The notes under the pieces: generated by a model
The model's database searches: none
What the model saw: only the letters and a program-made list of their open reading frames with translations
Told to the model about the DNA's origin: nothing
Program-made: the position numbers and the translations under genes
Shown here: piece after piece, positions 1-8,376 of the stretch
Layout: every line of letters starts with the position of its first letter
Position numbering within the stretch: the first letter of the stretch is position 1
Assembly (NCBI GenBank): GCA_905221605.1
Contig: CAJNDS010002734.1
Span: 706,779 to 770,778 of the forward strand
Reading direction: 5' to 3'
DNA: 64,000 nucleotides
Source: Symbiodinium natans
Taxonomy: Eukaryota; Sar; Dinophyceae; Suessiales; Symbiodiniaceae

Positions 1-60
1 TCTTATTTAGGGTACTAACTAACATAACCCTACTTCTAACTACCCATGAACCTCCAAGTA
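1..60. repeat. Foldback family E, partial copy (right arm)
   Basis: Ends with an arm meaning roughly 'TACCCATGAACCTCCAAGTA', which recurs near 36.2, 50.2 and 60.7 kb. Only one arm lies in the window, so this copy is cut by the window edge. Confidence 0.5.
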
Positions 61-158
61 ACCAAGGCTTCAGAAGGACTCCGAGCAGGCTGCCCAACCC
101 GAGCAGCCGGAGAAGGCCTCGGAGAAAGCAGCCAGGCCGGAGCTGCCAGAGTAGGGAG

Positions 159-408
159 GTTTAGGGGGTTTAGGGGGTTTAGGGGGTTTAGGGGGTTTAG
201 GGGGTTTAGGGGGTTTAGGGGGTTTAGGGGGTTTAGGGGGTTTAGGGGGTTTAGGGGGTTTAGGGGGTTTAGGGGGTTTAGGGGGGTTAGGGGGTTTAGG
301 GGGTTTAGGGGGTTTAGGGGGTTTAGGGGGTTTAGGGGGTTTAGGGGGTTTAGGGGGTTTAGGGGGTTTAGGGGGTTTAGGGGGTTAGGGTTTAGGGTTT
401 GGGGTTTA
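159..408 (+). repeat. TTTAGGGGG 9-bp tandem array (telomere-like variant)
   Basis: About 26 head-to-tail copies of a 9-bp unit TTTAGGGGG, with one unit altered near 283 and decay to TTTAGGG at the right end. The 9-bp period keeps one frame open and gives a Phe-Arg-Gly repeat, which I regard as an artefact rather than a protein. A smaller array of the same type is at 56825-56900. Confidence 0.9.
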
Positions 409-1262
409 GGGGGCCATCGTTTGTTCCCGTGGGTTCCCCCAGTCGCCGAGCCCTCGTAAGGCCCGTCCCTTCCCTTCGCTTCTAAAGTGCCTCACCCTGG
501 CCACTAAGCCGCCGAGCTCGTCTTGCCGATAGCGAGGCCTCGGAGTTTTCAGGCACCCTTCGACGAAAATCCACGAACCGTACGAACATCTGTAGTGACA
601 CTTTGATCGTGGAGGGCAAATCACAAGCCTAAACATGACCCAAACATGACCAGAGCTGGTGTCCTTCAGCTCACTCAATGCAACACACCCACTCCTAATT
701 CCAGAGTCCACTCCTAGTTCCAGAGACTGCAGCCTCGATTGCGGAAGGCCTGGCCGATCGCGAACGCCTCCGAAGGACTCAGGCTTCAAGCATGCTGCAG
801 CTTTCTGCTTGCACCCGTAACGCCCACCTTTGAGGAGAGCCTTGCCTAGCCCCCTTTGCTCGCAGGTGGAGATGAGGGCTCCAAGCGCAAGCGCGCGAGG
901 AGTGCGGAGAGATGAGAAGGTGCCGGCAGAGTGCCGCCCCCTTTGAAGATCCTGGGGCTAAAAATGTACATAGAAAAGGGCCAGGCATTGCTTTGCTCGG
1001 GAAAAAGAGCTGGGCACGCTGCTATGATCAGTCCGCCGCGTGCTTGCGTGCGCGCTGCGAGCCCGAGGTCCAGGAAGATGGAGGCAGCTTCCAAGGGAGG
1101 CCGGGGGGGAGGGGGGTGCATCAGTGGACACTTCGATACCGATCATCTCCCAAAATGTGGAGATGTTTGAGAAACTTCATTCATCGGCTTTGCTTTTTCT
1201 TGATGGGGGGGACGAGGGATACTTAACAGAACAATGCCAGAAGCAAGCGCCCACCCTAGAGA
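409..1262. other. No gene recognised
   Basis: Mixed sequence of normal base composition without a recognisable domain. Short open stretches exist on both strands but none resembles a family I know. It may be intron or hold upstream exons of the gene interrupted at 1367. Confidence 0.4.
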
Positions 1263-1321
1263 CTCAAGCCCTAAACCCTAAACCCTAAATCCTCAACCCT
1301 GAACCCCAAAAAGGAAATCCG

Positions 1322-1366
1322 CCGCCACTCTTTAGCCTTTGTGCCAAACCTCGAAAAGATCGTTCT
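1322..1366 (+). CDS. Exon end interrupted by composite element (left part)
   Basis: Open frame reading RHSLAFVPNLEKIVL, ending in AAAAGATCGTTCT just before the inverted repeat TTGGGATG. The last nine or ten bases recur at 8376-8385, where the frame continues as IVLIAGGEVSEETPTKTLGL. Joining the two parts over the duplicated bases gives one uninterrupted frame with AG just before the duplicated ATCGTTCT on both sides. I do not recognise the protein family. It lies upstream of the IspH exons on the same strand but I cannot show that it belongs to that gene. Confidence 0.45.
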
Positions 1367-1450
1367 TTGGGATGTTCCCCTTATACTAACAGTCCTTAAT
1401 AGGCATGACACCAAAATTCCCTCTTAAGGACTGTTAGTATAAGGGGGAAC
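1367..1450. repeat. Family A palindrome arm (hairpin)
   Basis: The arm running from TTGGGATG through CTAACAGTCCTTAATAGG is mirrored by CTTAAGGACTGTTAGTATAAGGGGGAAC within 84 bases, giving a long hairpin with a short loop. Related copies occur near 29030, 29221, 44235, 60979 and 62423. Confidence 0.85.
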
Positions 1451-1452
1451 AG

Positions 1453-1490
1453 CCCTAAACCCTAAACCCTAGACCCTAAACCCTAAACCC
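1453..1490 (-). repeat. Telomere-like array, left copy of a 38-bp LINE target duplication
   Basis: Five CCCTAAA units plus a diagnostic variant unit CCCTAGA. The same 38 bases, variant included and at the same place, occur at 8307-8344 directly after the LINE poly(A). The simplest reading is a target-site duplication made when the LINE entered the array. Confidence 0.85.
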
Positions 1491-1513
1491 AGGCATTTGG
1501 CTGCCAGCAGTGC

Positions 1514-3229
1514 ATGTGCATCAGGATGGAGTGTTTGTGGTTACGAATTTTCCTTCTAGGGTCATTTAGGGCCCTTTTCGTCGTTAATGCTTTTCAGGGT
1601 AGGGAGCTGCACAGGCAGGTTACACCGCCGAAGAGCGGACTAGAACCGAGTGCAGCCATGTCCAAGCCTACCAGCGCTGCCCAGCAAGCCGAACTGGCGC
1701 TGTCCACACAGGCGTACACCGCCCAGAGGCAGCTGGCGACGTCGGAAGTTTTCGCCGCGCAGCAGCGGCTCTGGATGGAAGAGAGGCGCAAGAGGGGCCC
1801 ACCATCCACGACGATCTCCTCGCTCAACACGCCGGCCGAAGACGAGGAGATGCAGCAAGACGCAGAGCCATCGCGCCAGGCTACACCGCAGCCGGCCACA
1901 TCGCTCTTTCAGCCCATCCCGGTGGAGGGTCAGGCCGCCTTCAGTATGACAGCTGCGCAAGCGGGGGTGGATATCAACGACCACACCGCCGTTCGCAACT
2001 ACATGAGCGAGAAAGTCACCACCAGACAGCAGGTCCTGGAAACCATTCGCAACTATCATGTTGGAGTAATCCGCCCAGAAGTTTACCACCTGATCAGCCA
2101 GGTCGAGCTTGTCATCGCGGGCCTGGACGACCGCTTGGTTAAAACGCAGGACAATCTCAACTGGATGGTGAGTGACAATCGTGCGCAGCAGAAGAGAGAA
2201 GCAGGGCTCATGGTCGTTCTCACCGGCTTCGACCCGAAGATGGACCCTACGCAACGGCTCGAACACATCAACTGGATGATGGGGCAGGTGGAAGAGATCA
2301 AGCAGTTCCTGGTCCAGAGGATGTACAACGCCTCGGACCAGGTCCGTCTGTGGTTTCTGCAGGCTTTGCAGACAGACCCCAGTACACCGCCGGCCGGGGA
2401 AGGGAAGTGGTCGACGGTTACAACGCTCCAGTTCAAGGCCTGGGACCTGCGCCGCGCCTTCATGACTGCATATGGGGGAGGAGGAGGTACACCGCTTTGG
2501 GGCCCGCAAGGGCCAGTCAAGGGCTTCCACATCCGCTGTACACCGTCGTCGCCGCAATTCCAACGCAAGCTGGAGCTACCAGTGAGAGCGATTCTCTTCA
2601 TGCTTAATAAGCATGCGGAGATGAAGTCTACACCGCCCAGTCCAATGTTGATTTTGTGGCGGACCCTTACCCTGATGCACCCGGATTGTGGCCGCGACTT
2701 CGACGAAAGGGCCACAGCCTGGGCTCGCATGATTTATTTCACCCAAAATGGGGAATTCAGGGGAAGGCTCGAAATCACGGCGGACCTGGCGGATATCGTC
2801 AAGGCTAAACCGCCGGAGGACGCAGAGGAAGCCTCCCTCTGGGACTTTTCCTGGAATTCGGTTGCCTTCGGCATTCAGGCAGAGTTGGACAAGGCCGAAA
2901 AGGCCATCATGCAAGAGGCCCAGGCCAAAGCCAAGGGCTCCAGCAAAGGGTGGTCGATCGGAAAGGGTAAAACGCACTGGTCCAATTGCTTCATTTACTC
3001 ATCGGAGTACAACCCTTTCCCGATACCCATGTCCCTAGAAGTTGTAGAGAGCATCAGCTACAGTTGGGATGAGTATTGTGACAAAACCAATACCCCCGAC
3101 AAGAAGTGTGGTAGCTACTCCACGGGCACGATTTGTGGCGCCCCGCCAACGGCTACACCGCCAGCCGGAGAGCAGACAGAGCTTTCTAAGGCTGCGCCCA
3201 AAGGAGCGAGGGAGTTTGGTCGCCGTTGA
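1514..3229 (+). CDS. LINE ORF1 protein, RRM-like RNA-binding region
   Basis: 571 codons ending in UGA. I chose the ATG at 1514 because it is the first after the element's 5' end. The N-terminal third is rich in Gln, Ala, Ser and Pro (low complexity). Around residues 230-330 a stretch containing LMVVLTGF, then an amphipathic helix region and KGFHIRCTP, has the look of an RRM-type fold, as in many LINE ORF1 proteins. A Lys/Ala-rich helical segment (about 455-480) is followed by a Cys-containing tail, but I see no CCHC zinc knuckle. The expected role is RNA binding and ribonucleoprotein formation. The frame stays open after the UGA and runs directly into the next ORF. Seven TACACCGC-type motifs lie in this ORF up to 2629, one more at 3154, and one degenerate copy (TAAACCGCC) at 2806. 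Confidence 0.7.
   Translation: MCIRMECLWLRIFLLGSFRALFVVNAFQGRELHRQVTPPKSGLEPSAAMSKPTSAAQQAELALSTQAYTAQRQLATSEVFAAQQRLWMEERRKRGPPSTTISSLNTPAEDEEMQQDAEPSRQATPQPATSLFQPIPVEGQAAFSMTAAQAGVDINDHTAVRNYMSEKVTTRQQVLETIRNYHVGVIRPEVYHLISQVELVIAGLDDRLVKTQDNLNWMVSDNRAQQKREAGLMVVLTGFDPKMDPTQRLEHINWMMGQVEEIKQFLVQRMYNASDQVRLWFLQALQTDPSTPPAGEGKWSTVTTLQFKAWDLRRAFMTAYGGGGGTPLWGPQGPVKGFHIRCTPSSPQFQRKLELPVRAILFMLNKHAEMKSTPPSPMLILWRTLTLMHPDCGRDFDERATAWARMIYFTQNGEFRGRLEITADLADIVKAKPPEDAEEASLWDFSWNSVAFGIQAELDKAEKAIMQEAQAKAKGSSKGWSIGKGKTHWSNCFIYSSEYNPFPIPMSLEVVESISYSWDEYCDKTNTPDKKCGSYSTGTICGAPPTATPPAGEQTELSKAAPKGAREFGRR
3227..3229 (+). other. In-frame UGA between ORF1 and the endonuclease ORF
   Basis: Codon 572 of the element-long frame, context CGT-UGA-UGG. 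The next 41 codons to the ATG at 3353 are open. A CGA arginine codon changed by C to T at a CpG would give this; programmed readthrough is the other possibility. Confidence 0.75.
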
Positions 3230-3352
3230 TGGTTTCTTTCGGCAATTCGCCACATTCGCACTGGCCCGTCCTGGAATACACCGCAGCCCCGGTGCAGTCG
3301 GACCACACAATCCCCTCATTTAAGGCAGACGGGCCCATTTGAAACTTTCTCA

Positions 3353-6300
3353 ATGCCCAGTCGCCGGTCCTTTTTTCAAACGGGGCTGCCGGACCTCAAA
3401 AGGCCAGTTGCTAATTCGGGGCGAGCCCAAACAGGGGGCTACACCGCCCAAGTTGCATGTTTTGCCAGATGCAGGGCTGACATACCCCAGTACATAGGAT
3501 GGGATAGATCCCCTCTTCGTAGAAAGCATTTTAGAAGAAGAAAGGCTAAACCTCCACAAAATACCCAATTAGGACAGAGCCTCACACTCTTGGGTATAGG
3601 CATCCTCACTTGCTTTTATTATACTTCACCCAATAGGTCCTCAATGCTCATCATAGGCATGGATGCCCTCATATGCACACATTGCCTGGCCACACTGCTT
3701 CAAGCTGGACTTCACATCGCAGCTGCAAGTGCAAAAAGAGCTGGGGGCGGCTTTCAAATCTGGACTACACCGCCAGCAGATAGGATCATAGGGGACTCTT
3801 ACAGGTACCTAGAGATTGTTCAAAACTCCCTAAATCAACTCATGCATGCTCTGAATGGCAATGTTGTCACTATATGTTTGGAGTCCTTAATAGGTCACCA
3901 ACACCCCGAAATTACTGCAGCAGACCCCCCAGAGACTGAAGCTGACTTTATTTCCCACAAGCTAAGCTTGAGCCGGAACTTTTTACTTAGTTGCAGGGTT
4001 CCACCTAAGCCAGGGGTGCCCCTCATACATCCAATTCCAGTTTTACCACAATTAGCCCCCAGACCCCGGCTACACCGCTCTGGTCGTAGGAGGGTTTTCA
4101 GAACGTCGCAAGGTTCCAAAATTTTCTTCAGTACCCACAAAACCAGAATTCGGAATTTACATCATACTGCTAGTAAGCCTACACCGCCTCAACGAGGCTT
4201 GCCGGGTACTACCACGGTAGTCAACGAAGAGTGTCAACCCCATGACCCTCCGCTTCATTCCCTTTTAGGTTGGGGTACCCAGTGCCGTCGTCTTCGCCGG
4301 AGATTATTCCGGCGATGGCGAGGCACTGTTAGGGAAAGTATACCATCGGTGAGCTTGGGTAACCTACCGGTGAAGGAGAGTCAACCCTTGAAAGCAGAAG
4401 CCAGATGCAGGCGTACAAAAAATGTGGCTAGATTATTTCGACAACTAGTACTGAAAGCCGAAAATTCCTGTGCCAGGGAAAGGAAGATTCTCAAACCACA
4501 GACTACACCGCCTCTAGGGTATGGTCAGGTTTTGAGAGTGGTTGCTTTGAATGTTCAGTGCATGACGGAGTTACTTAAGCATCAGGAGGTATTAAACCTC
4601 CGGTCAGAACTATCGCTGGATATTCTCTTCCTAACTGAGACACACTCTACTTCCTACTACTCATTTCGTTCTAGTTCACATCTATTCATAGTTAATGGTA
4701 CTCATAAAGATAAATGGTCAGGAGTCACAGCTGTCATCGCTCCAAAGTTGATCCCATATGTCAAAAATGTTACACAGCATAGCTCAAGGATTCTACAGGT
4801 CACCATCGCGTCTAGTTCGGGGGATATCCACTTCATTGGGGTCTATGCCCCCCACGACAAATCCGACATTACCACCAAAAAGGAACCTTTCTGGAGTAAA
4901 CTGCATGACATCACCTCAGCTATCCCTCTGCCGGAACCCTACTACATCATTGGGGACTGGAATGTAAGATTACAGGGTCGTTCAGAGGAAGAAAAAGACA
5001 TCCTCGGACCACACATATACGGTAGGGGAAAGCAGTTCGCAAACACCCGAGACAATTCCAACCGCACGGAGTACACCGCCTTCCTTAGTAGTCAGGCCGC
5101 AGTGGACGCCCTTTCCTACAAACAGCCCAACCTCTTAAAACAAATAACCTACAGAGACAAACAAGCCCCGCCCCGCTCGTGGGACCAATTCATCTCAGAC
5201 GACCTGGGATGGTTGCAACTTTGGGACAAGGTTCAGGCCCTTCCAGCCCAAGAGGATGACCTCCTGGCTGTTGTAGGTACCATACGCAATTATTTAGGGG
5301 TAGACACCCTGCCGTTTCTGGGATCCTATGCCCCAGTAGTCGACCCTCTGAGATTTCAGAGCCTGGACCGGTTAGTGGTTGCTCGTAAATGGCTTCCCAC
5401 AGTCCTGCAACTAAGAGCATTACATCACAAAGGCTTCCCTAGCGACCATTTCCCTCTCTTCGCAAAAATAAGAGTCAAGCTAGGGGCCCTACCAAAACCC
5501 CCCCCAGCTAAACCGCGCTACGCCTACAAATCAGACGAGTACACCGCCAAAACCTTTAACAGGGCTGTGAGGGCTCACTATGGAGCTACAACAGTATTAA
5601 CCACGAATCAACACGGTGCTCCCAAATTTCAAGTGTATACGGATGGATCGGGCAGCCGGGGCAAATGTAGTGCAATCACGCCGGCTGGTTGGGGCTATGT
5701 AGTTTTACAGGAACAAAAGGTCGTTCACGAAGCCTCGGGCCATGTCTGCACTAACCAAAACGCCGCCCACTATCTAGGGGCCACAGTCGGTAGCAACAAC
5801 ACGGGTGAACTCACTGCCTGGCTCGAGGCCGCGCTCTATCTCTTAGGTACCCCTGAATACATACCACAAGCAGTCGAATTTTGCTACGATAGCAAATGGA
5901 TGCATTCTATGGTTACGGGTACAGCCCGCCCAAAGCGACATAAGGCTTTAGTTTACCTTTCAAAACGAGTACACCGCCTTCTCTCTAAACGTACCACAAT
6001 CACTTGGCAGTGGGTAAAAGGTCACACGGGCAACCAGTACAACGAAAAAGCGGATGAACTGGCGGAAACAGGGAAAACCACAGCGCAATTCCAAGGAGGA
6101 CGCTCAGAGGCTCACACCTTTCTTTCACCGGCTAACCTCCCTAATTCAGAGGAGGCCCTTCCACCGCTCGCAGGCACACTAGATGAATCAAACAAACAAC
6201 TAGTTAGCGCCTTGTTACATGCGGAGGAAATTACCTTCCAACGTCAGGAATTCGCCCCTAGAGCAAACTGGATGCCACCAGATTTAGCCACCAGGCTGGA

Positions 6301-6610
6301 ACAGATCAAAACTAGGCGCAGGGCGCATGATTACACCGCTCACCAGGATTACAAAAAGGCCAAGGCCGAGGCCCGGAAAATAAAGCGGGAATGGCTCAGA
6401 AATCAGCTGTACATGGATAGTCAATCAGGCTCCACCAAACTGTGGCAAGCGACCCGCAAGCTAAAAACAGGATTTAGAGCCAGGCGCACACGACTCAAAC
6501 AAAACGGACGGCCCGTCCCCTGGAGCAAGACGCACCACGTCTTCGCTGACCACCTCTCCAACAAACAATGGGCCCCATCCGCAGTCACGGAGGAGGAGCT
6601 TCAACTCTGA
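3353..6610 (+). CDS. LINE APE endonuclease plus RNase H
   Basis: 1,085 codons in the same frame as ORF1 and the RT ORF. The start at 3353 is only the first ATG after the UGA at 3227; codons 3230-3352 are open. An apurinic endonuclease-like domain spans about residues 390-705: LNVQCM, Glu429 in TETHS, Asp535/Asn537 in GDWN and the Ser-Asp-His triad SDH at 697-699 are present. An RNase H domain follows at about 758-905 with Asp764 (YTDGSGS), Glu819 (TGELTA), Asp846 (YDSKW), His891 (KGHTGN) and Asp901, so the active site looks intact. A basic linker rich in Arg and Lys ends the ORF at a UGA. RNase H before rather than after the reverse transcriptase is unusual for LINEs. The endonuclease would nick the target and RNase H would clear template RNA. 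Confidence 0.85.
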   Translation: MPSRRSFFQTGLPDLKRPVANSGRAQTGGYTAQVACFARCRADIPQYIGWDRSPLRRKHFRRRKAKPPQNTQLGQSLTLLGIGILTCFYYTSPNRSSMLIIGMDALICTHCLATLLQAGLHIAAASAKRAGGGFQIWTTPPADRIIGDSYRYLEIVQNSLNQLMHALNGNVVTICLESLIGHQHPEITAADPPETEADFISHKLSLSRNFLLSCRVPPKPGVPLIHPIPVLPQLAPRPRLHRSGRRRVFRTSQGSKIFFSTHKTRIRNLHHTASKPTPPQRGLPGTTTVVNEECQPHDPPLHSLLGWGTQCRRLRRRLFRRWRGTVRESIPSVSLGNLPVKESQPLKAEARCRRTKNVARLFRQLVLKAENSCARERKILKPQTTPPLGYGQVLRVVALNVQCMTELLKHQEVLNLRSELSLDILFLTETHSTSYYSFRSSSHLFIVNGTHKDKWSGVTAVIAPKLIPYVKNVTQHSSRILQVTIASSSGDIHFIGVYAPHDKSDITTKKEPFWSKLHDITSAIPLPEPYYIIGDWNVRLQGRSEEEKDILGPHIYGRGKQFANTRDNSNRTEYTAFLSSQAAVDALSYKQPNLLKQITYRDKQAPPRSWDQFISDDLGWLQLWDKVQALPAQEDDLLAVVGTIRNYLGVDTLPFLGSYAPVVDPLRFQSLDRLVVARKWLPTVLQLRALHHKGFPSDHFPLFAKIRVKLGALPKPPPAKPRYAYKSDEYTAKTFNRAVRAHYGATTVLTTNQHGAPKFQVYTDGSGSRGKCSAITPAGWGYVVLQEQKVVHEASGHVCTNQNAAHYLGATVGSNNTGELTAWLEAALYLLGTPEYIPQAVEFCYDSKWMHSMVTGTARPKRHKALVYLSKRVHRLLSKRTTITWQWVKGHTGNQYNEKADELAETGKTTAQFQGGRSEAHTFLSPANLPNSEEALPPLAGTLDESNKQLVSALLHAEEITFQRQEFAPRANWMPPDLATRLEQIKTRRRAHDYTAHQDYKKAKAEARKIKREWLRNQLYMDSQSGSTKLWQATRKLKTGFRARRTRLKQNGRPVPWSKTHHVFADHLSNKQWAPSAVTEEELQL
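6608..6610 (+). other. In-frame UGA between RNase H and reverse transcriptase
   Basis: Codon 1699 of the long frame, context CTC-UGA-AGG. Downstream codons are open and already encode conserved RT sequence before the next ATG at 6728, so without readthrough or internal initiation upstream the RT would lack its N-terminal motif. Confidence 0.75.
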
Positions 6611-6727
6611 AGGGAATCTCCCCCTTTACACTCTCCTTCGAGTACACCGCCTTCCAAATTTACGCTAGATGAACTTGAAGACATTCTATTTCAGCTCAAA
6701 AAAGGAAAAGCCCCCGGCCCGGATAAT

Positions 6728-8293
6728 GTGCGAACAGAATTGGTTATGTTGCTGGACCACTTCGGTAAACTACGCCTACTACAAATTCTTAACGAATCGT
6801 TCGAACAACGTTCAGTTCCATCATCGTGGAAAGAGGCCATGATAGTCTCTATTTACAAGGGAAAGGGAGCAGATTCCGATCCTGCTAACTACCGCCCTAT
6901 CTCCCTATTAAACGTCTTCTACAAGGTTTACGCCGCCCTCTTGCAACGCAGACTAGAGCGCGCCCACGACCATCATTTACGTACAACGCAATACGGGTTT
7001 CGGCGTGACAGGTCGACACGGGACCCCCTCTTTATATTACGCAGGGCACAGGACTTGGCTATTAAAACGGGTACCTCCCTGCAATTACTGTTTCTAGACT
7101 GGAAAATGGCGTTCGATAAAGTTGACCACACCGCCATGGCAATAGCGCTCGAAAGGCTCGGAGTACACCGCCACTATGTAGAAGTTATTACCGACATCTA
7201 CACGGATCCTACCTTCACGGTTAAAGGAATGCATGGTGACACTACTACGGCTACACCGCATACGGGAATACGGCAAGGTTGCCCCCTTAGCCCCTACCTC
7301 TTCATCATGGTTATGACGGTACTCTTCCACGACATAGATTCCAGACTACTACGCCAAGGTGTCCCCACGAACTCCTGGTCAATCGGCAAACCAGTCTACG
7401 ATTTGGAATACGCTGACGACACACTTTTACTGGCAGTTACACCGCCACAACTAGAAGAGCTCTTACGTACAGTTCAAGTAGAGGCCTCGCTGTACGGTAT
7501 GATTCTCAACCCCGAAAAAACAGAACTTCTAATCCGACCTGAATATCCAGCGACTATCTCGTTTATAGATGGCACAGAAGTCCCGAGTACACCGCAAACT
7601 AAATACCTAGGGTCACAAATCTCGTGGAGTTCAGTTGCCAACACGGCAATACAGGCACGCAAAATAAAGGCTAAAGCAGCTTACATGAAATTACAGCCCT
7701 TATGGAGAAGTAGAGTAAATGACAAGATCAAACTCCACATCTACCATGCGGTAGTTGTATCCACACTCACATACGGATTGGACTCGCTCACTCTCGAAAT
7801 GAGACACCTGAAAACCATAGACGCATGGTACCACCAGCATTTAAGACGATGCATAGGTATTAAGGCATCATATTACTCACATATCTCCAACAGAACGGTC
7901 TGGGAAAGAGCCCATAAGCCAGTAGTTCCATCGCAGCAGCTCCTCTCACAACAGCTACAGCAACTGGCTAAAATACTGAGTACACCGCCAACGAACCCCA
8001 TTCACCATGTAGTTTTCTCACCCGGAATAAAGGATAGGGTTAAGTTTACCAAAGGAATCAAGAGGGGCCACCCCCAAAGATATTGGTTAGAGGTAGTGGA
8101 AGAGGCCGCATTAACAGCTTTCAAAGACTTCCTTACCGTAAGCTCCCAGGTACACCGCTCAGACCTCTTAGGCCTAAAGCAGTATCTTTCTAAACACCCC
8201 GAGTACGCCCTGCATCTGGCAGCTGCGCCTACGCGCCAGCCAAATATTTTTCAGAAGCACGGAAAGAGTCTGGGATGCGCATGGCAGCCGTAA
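6728..8293 (+). CDS. LINE reverse transcriptase
   Basis: 521 codons from the first ATG; the same frame is open from 6611, and the block KKGKAPGPDNV just upstream of the ATG belongs to the RT domain, so translation must begin earlier or read through the UGA at 6608. RT motifs in order: NYRPISLLNVFYKVYA, QYGFRRDRST, LFLDWKMAFD with Asp124, GIRQGCPLSPYLF, and EYADDTLLL with the catalytic YADD at residues 228-231. A thumb-like region with TKYLGSQIS and LTYGLDSL follows. The C-terminus after residue 380 has no recognised zinc finger. It makes cDNA at the nicked target (target-primed reverse transcription). Stop codon UAA overlaps the start of the poly(A) tail. Confidence 0.93.
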   Translation: MRTELVMLLDHFGKLRLLQILNESFEQRSVPSSWKEAMIVSIYKGKGADSDPANYRPISLLNVFYKVYAALLQRRLERAHDHHLRTTQYGFRRDRSTRDPLFILRRAQDLAIKTGTSLQLLFLDWKMAFDKVDHTAMAIALERLGVHRHYVEVITDIYTDPTFTVKGMHGDTTTATPHTGIRQGCPLSPYLFIMVMTVLFHDIDSRLLRQGVPTNSWSIGKPVYDLEYADDTLLLAVTPPQLEELLRTVQVEASLYGMILNPEKTELLIRPEYPATISFIDGTEVPSTPQTKYLGSQISWSSVANTAIQARKIKAKAAYMKLQPLWRSRVNDKIKLHIYHAVVVSTLTYGLDSLTLEMRHLKTIDAWYHQHLRRCIGIKASYYSHISNRTVWERAHKPVVPSQQLLSQQLQQLAKILSTPPTNPIHHVVFSPGIKDRVKFTKGIKRGHPQRYWLEVVEEAALTAFKDFLTVSSQVHRSDLLGLKQYLSKHPEYALHLAAAPTRQPNIFQKHGKSLGCAWQP

Positions 8294-8306
8294 AAAAAAA
8301 AAAAAA

Positions 8307-8352
8307 CCCTAAACCCTAAACCCTAGACCCTAAACCCTAAACCCTAAACCCT
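8307..8352 (-). repeat. Telomere-like array, right copy of LINE target duplication
   Basis: Begins with the same 38 bases as 1453-1490, variant unit included, then runs a little further into CCCTGG and the right terminus of the family A element. Confidence 0.85.
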
Positions 8353-8376
8353 GGTACTGTAAGGGGAAACATCCCA

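Larger units (their letters stand above)
1621..8159 (+). promoter_or_regulatory. Dispersed TACACCGC motif set within the LINE
   Basis: Exact TACACCGC at 1621, 1715, 1882, 2383, 2488, 2629, 3154, 3277, 3440, 3766, 4071, 4180, 4504, 5072, 5540, 5970, 6332, 6643, 7164, 7252, 7438, 7588, 7981 and 8151; one-base variants at 1982, 2539 and 7127. The base after is C in most, and GAG or GGC often precedes. Spacing is irregular, 37 to 568 bases. Codon phase differs between copies: the motif encodes Tyr-Thr-Ala, x-Thr-Pro-(Pro/Gln) or x-His-Arg, and two copies lie after UGA codons. I found no exact copy on either strand in the rest of the window. It is therefore a nucleotide-level signal confined to the LINE. 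Its function is unknown. Confidence 0.8.
1491..8306 (+). mobile_element. Full-length telomere-repeat-associated LINE (non-LTR retrotransposon)
   Basis: The element starts at AGGCATTTGG directly after a CCCTAAA array and ends in 15 A residues before the duplicated array. It has no LTRs. The first ATG (1514) lies 23 bases from the 5' end. From there to the stop at 8291-8293 a single frame of 2,260 codons contains only two in-frame UGA codons (3227, 6608) and no UAA or UAG. Order of domains: ORF1 region with an RRM-like segment, APE endonuclease, RNase H, reverse transcriptase. Catalytic residues of all three enzymes are present, so the copy looks young. Bombyx TRAS and SART elements are known LINEs that target telomeric repeats; kinship to them is not implied, only analogous target choice. 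Confidence 0.88.
1367..8376 (+). mobile_element. Family A foldback/introner element carrying a LINE
   Basis: The left end starts TTGGGATGTTCCCC and the right end is GGGGAAACATCCCA, its inverted copy. The host sequence GATCGTTCT (AGATCGTTCT counting one more shared base) is present at 1358-1366 and 8377-8385, which is the signature of insertion with target duplication. The left part (1367-1450) is itself a near-complete palindrome; then come a telomere-like array, a 6.8-kb LINE, the array again, and the right end. The outer unit behaves like other family A copies (60979, 62423). Its right end supplies the acceptor CATCCCAG, so the whole 7 kb is probably spliced out as one intron. The excision product is inferred, not seen. 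Confidence 0.7.

Noticed and set aside
46-459. 137-residue ORF with Phe-Arg-Gly repeats
   Set aside because: Arises from a 9-bp TTTAGGGGG array whose period preserves the frame.
2083-2730. Minus-strand ORFs opposite the LINE ORF1
   Set aside because: Shadow frames of the + strand coding region.
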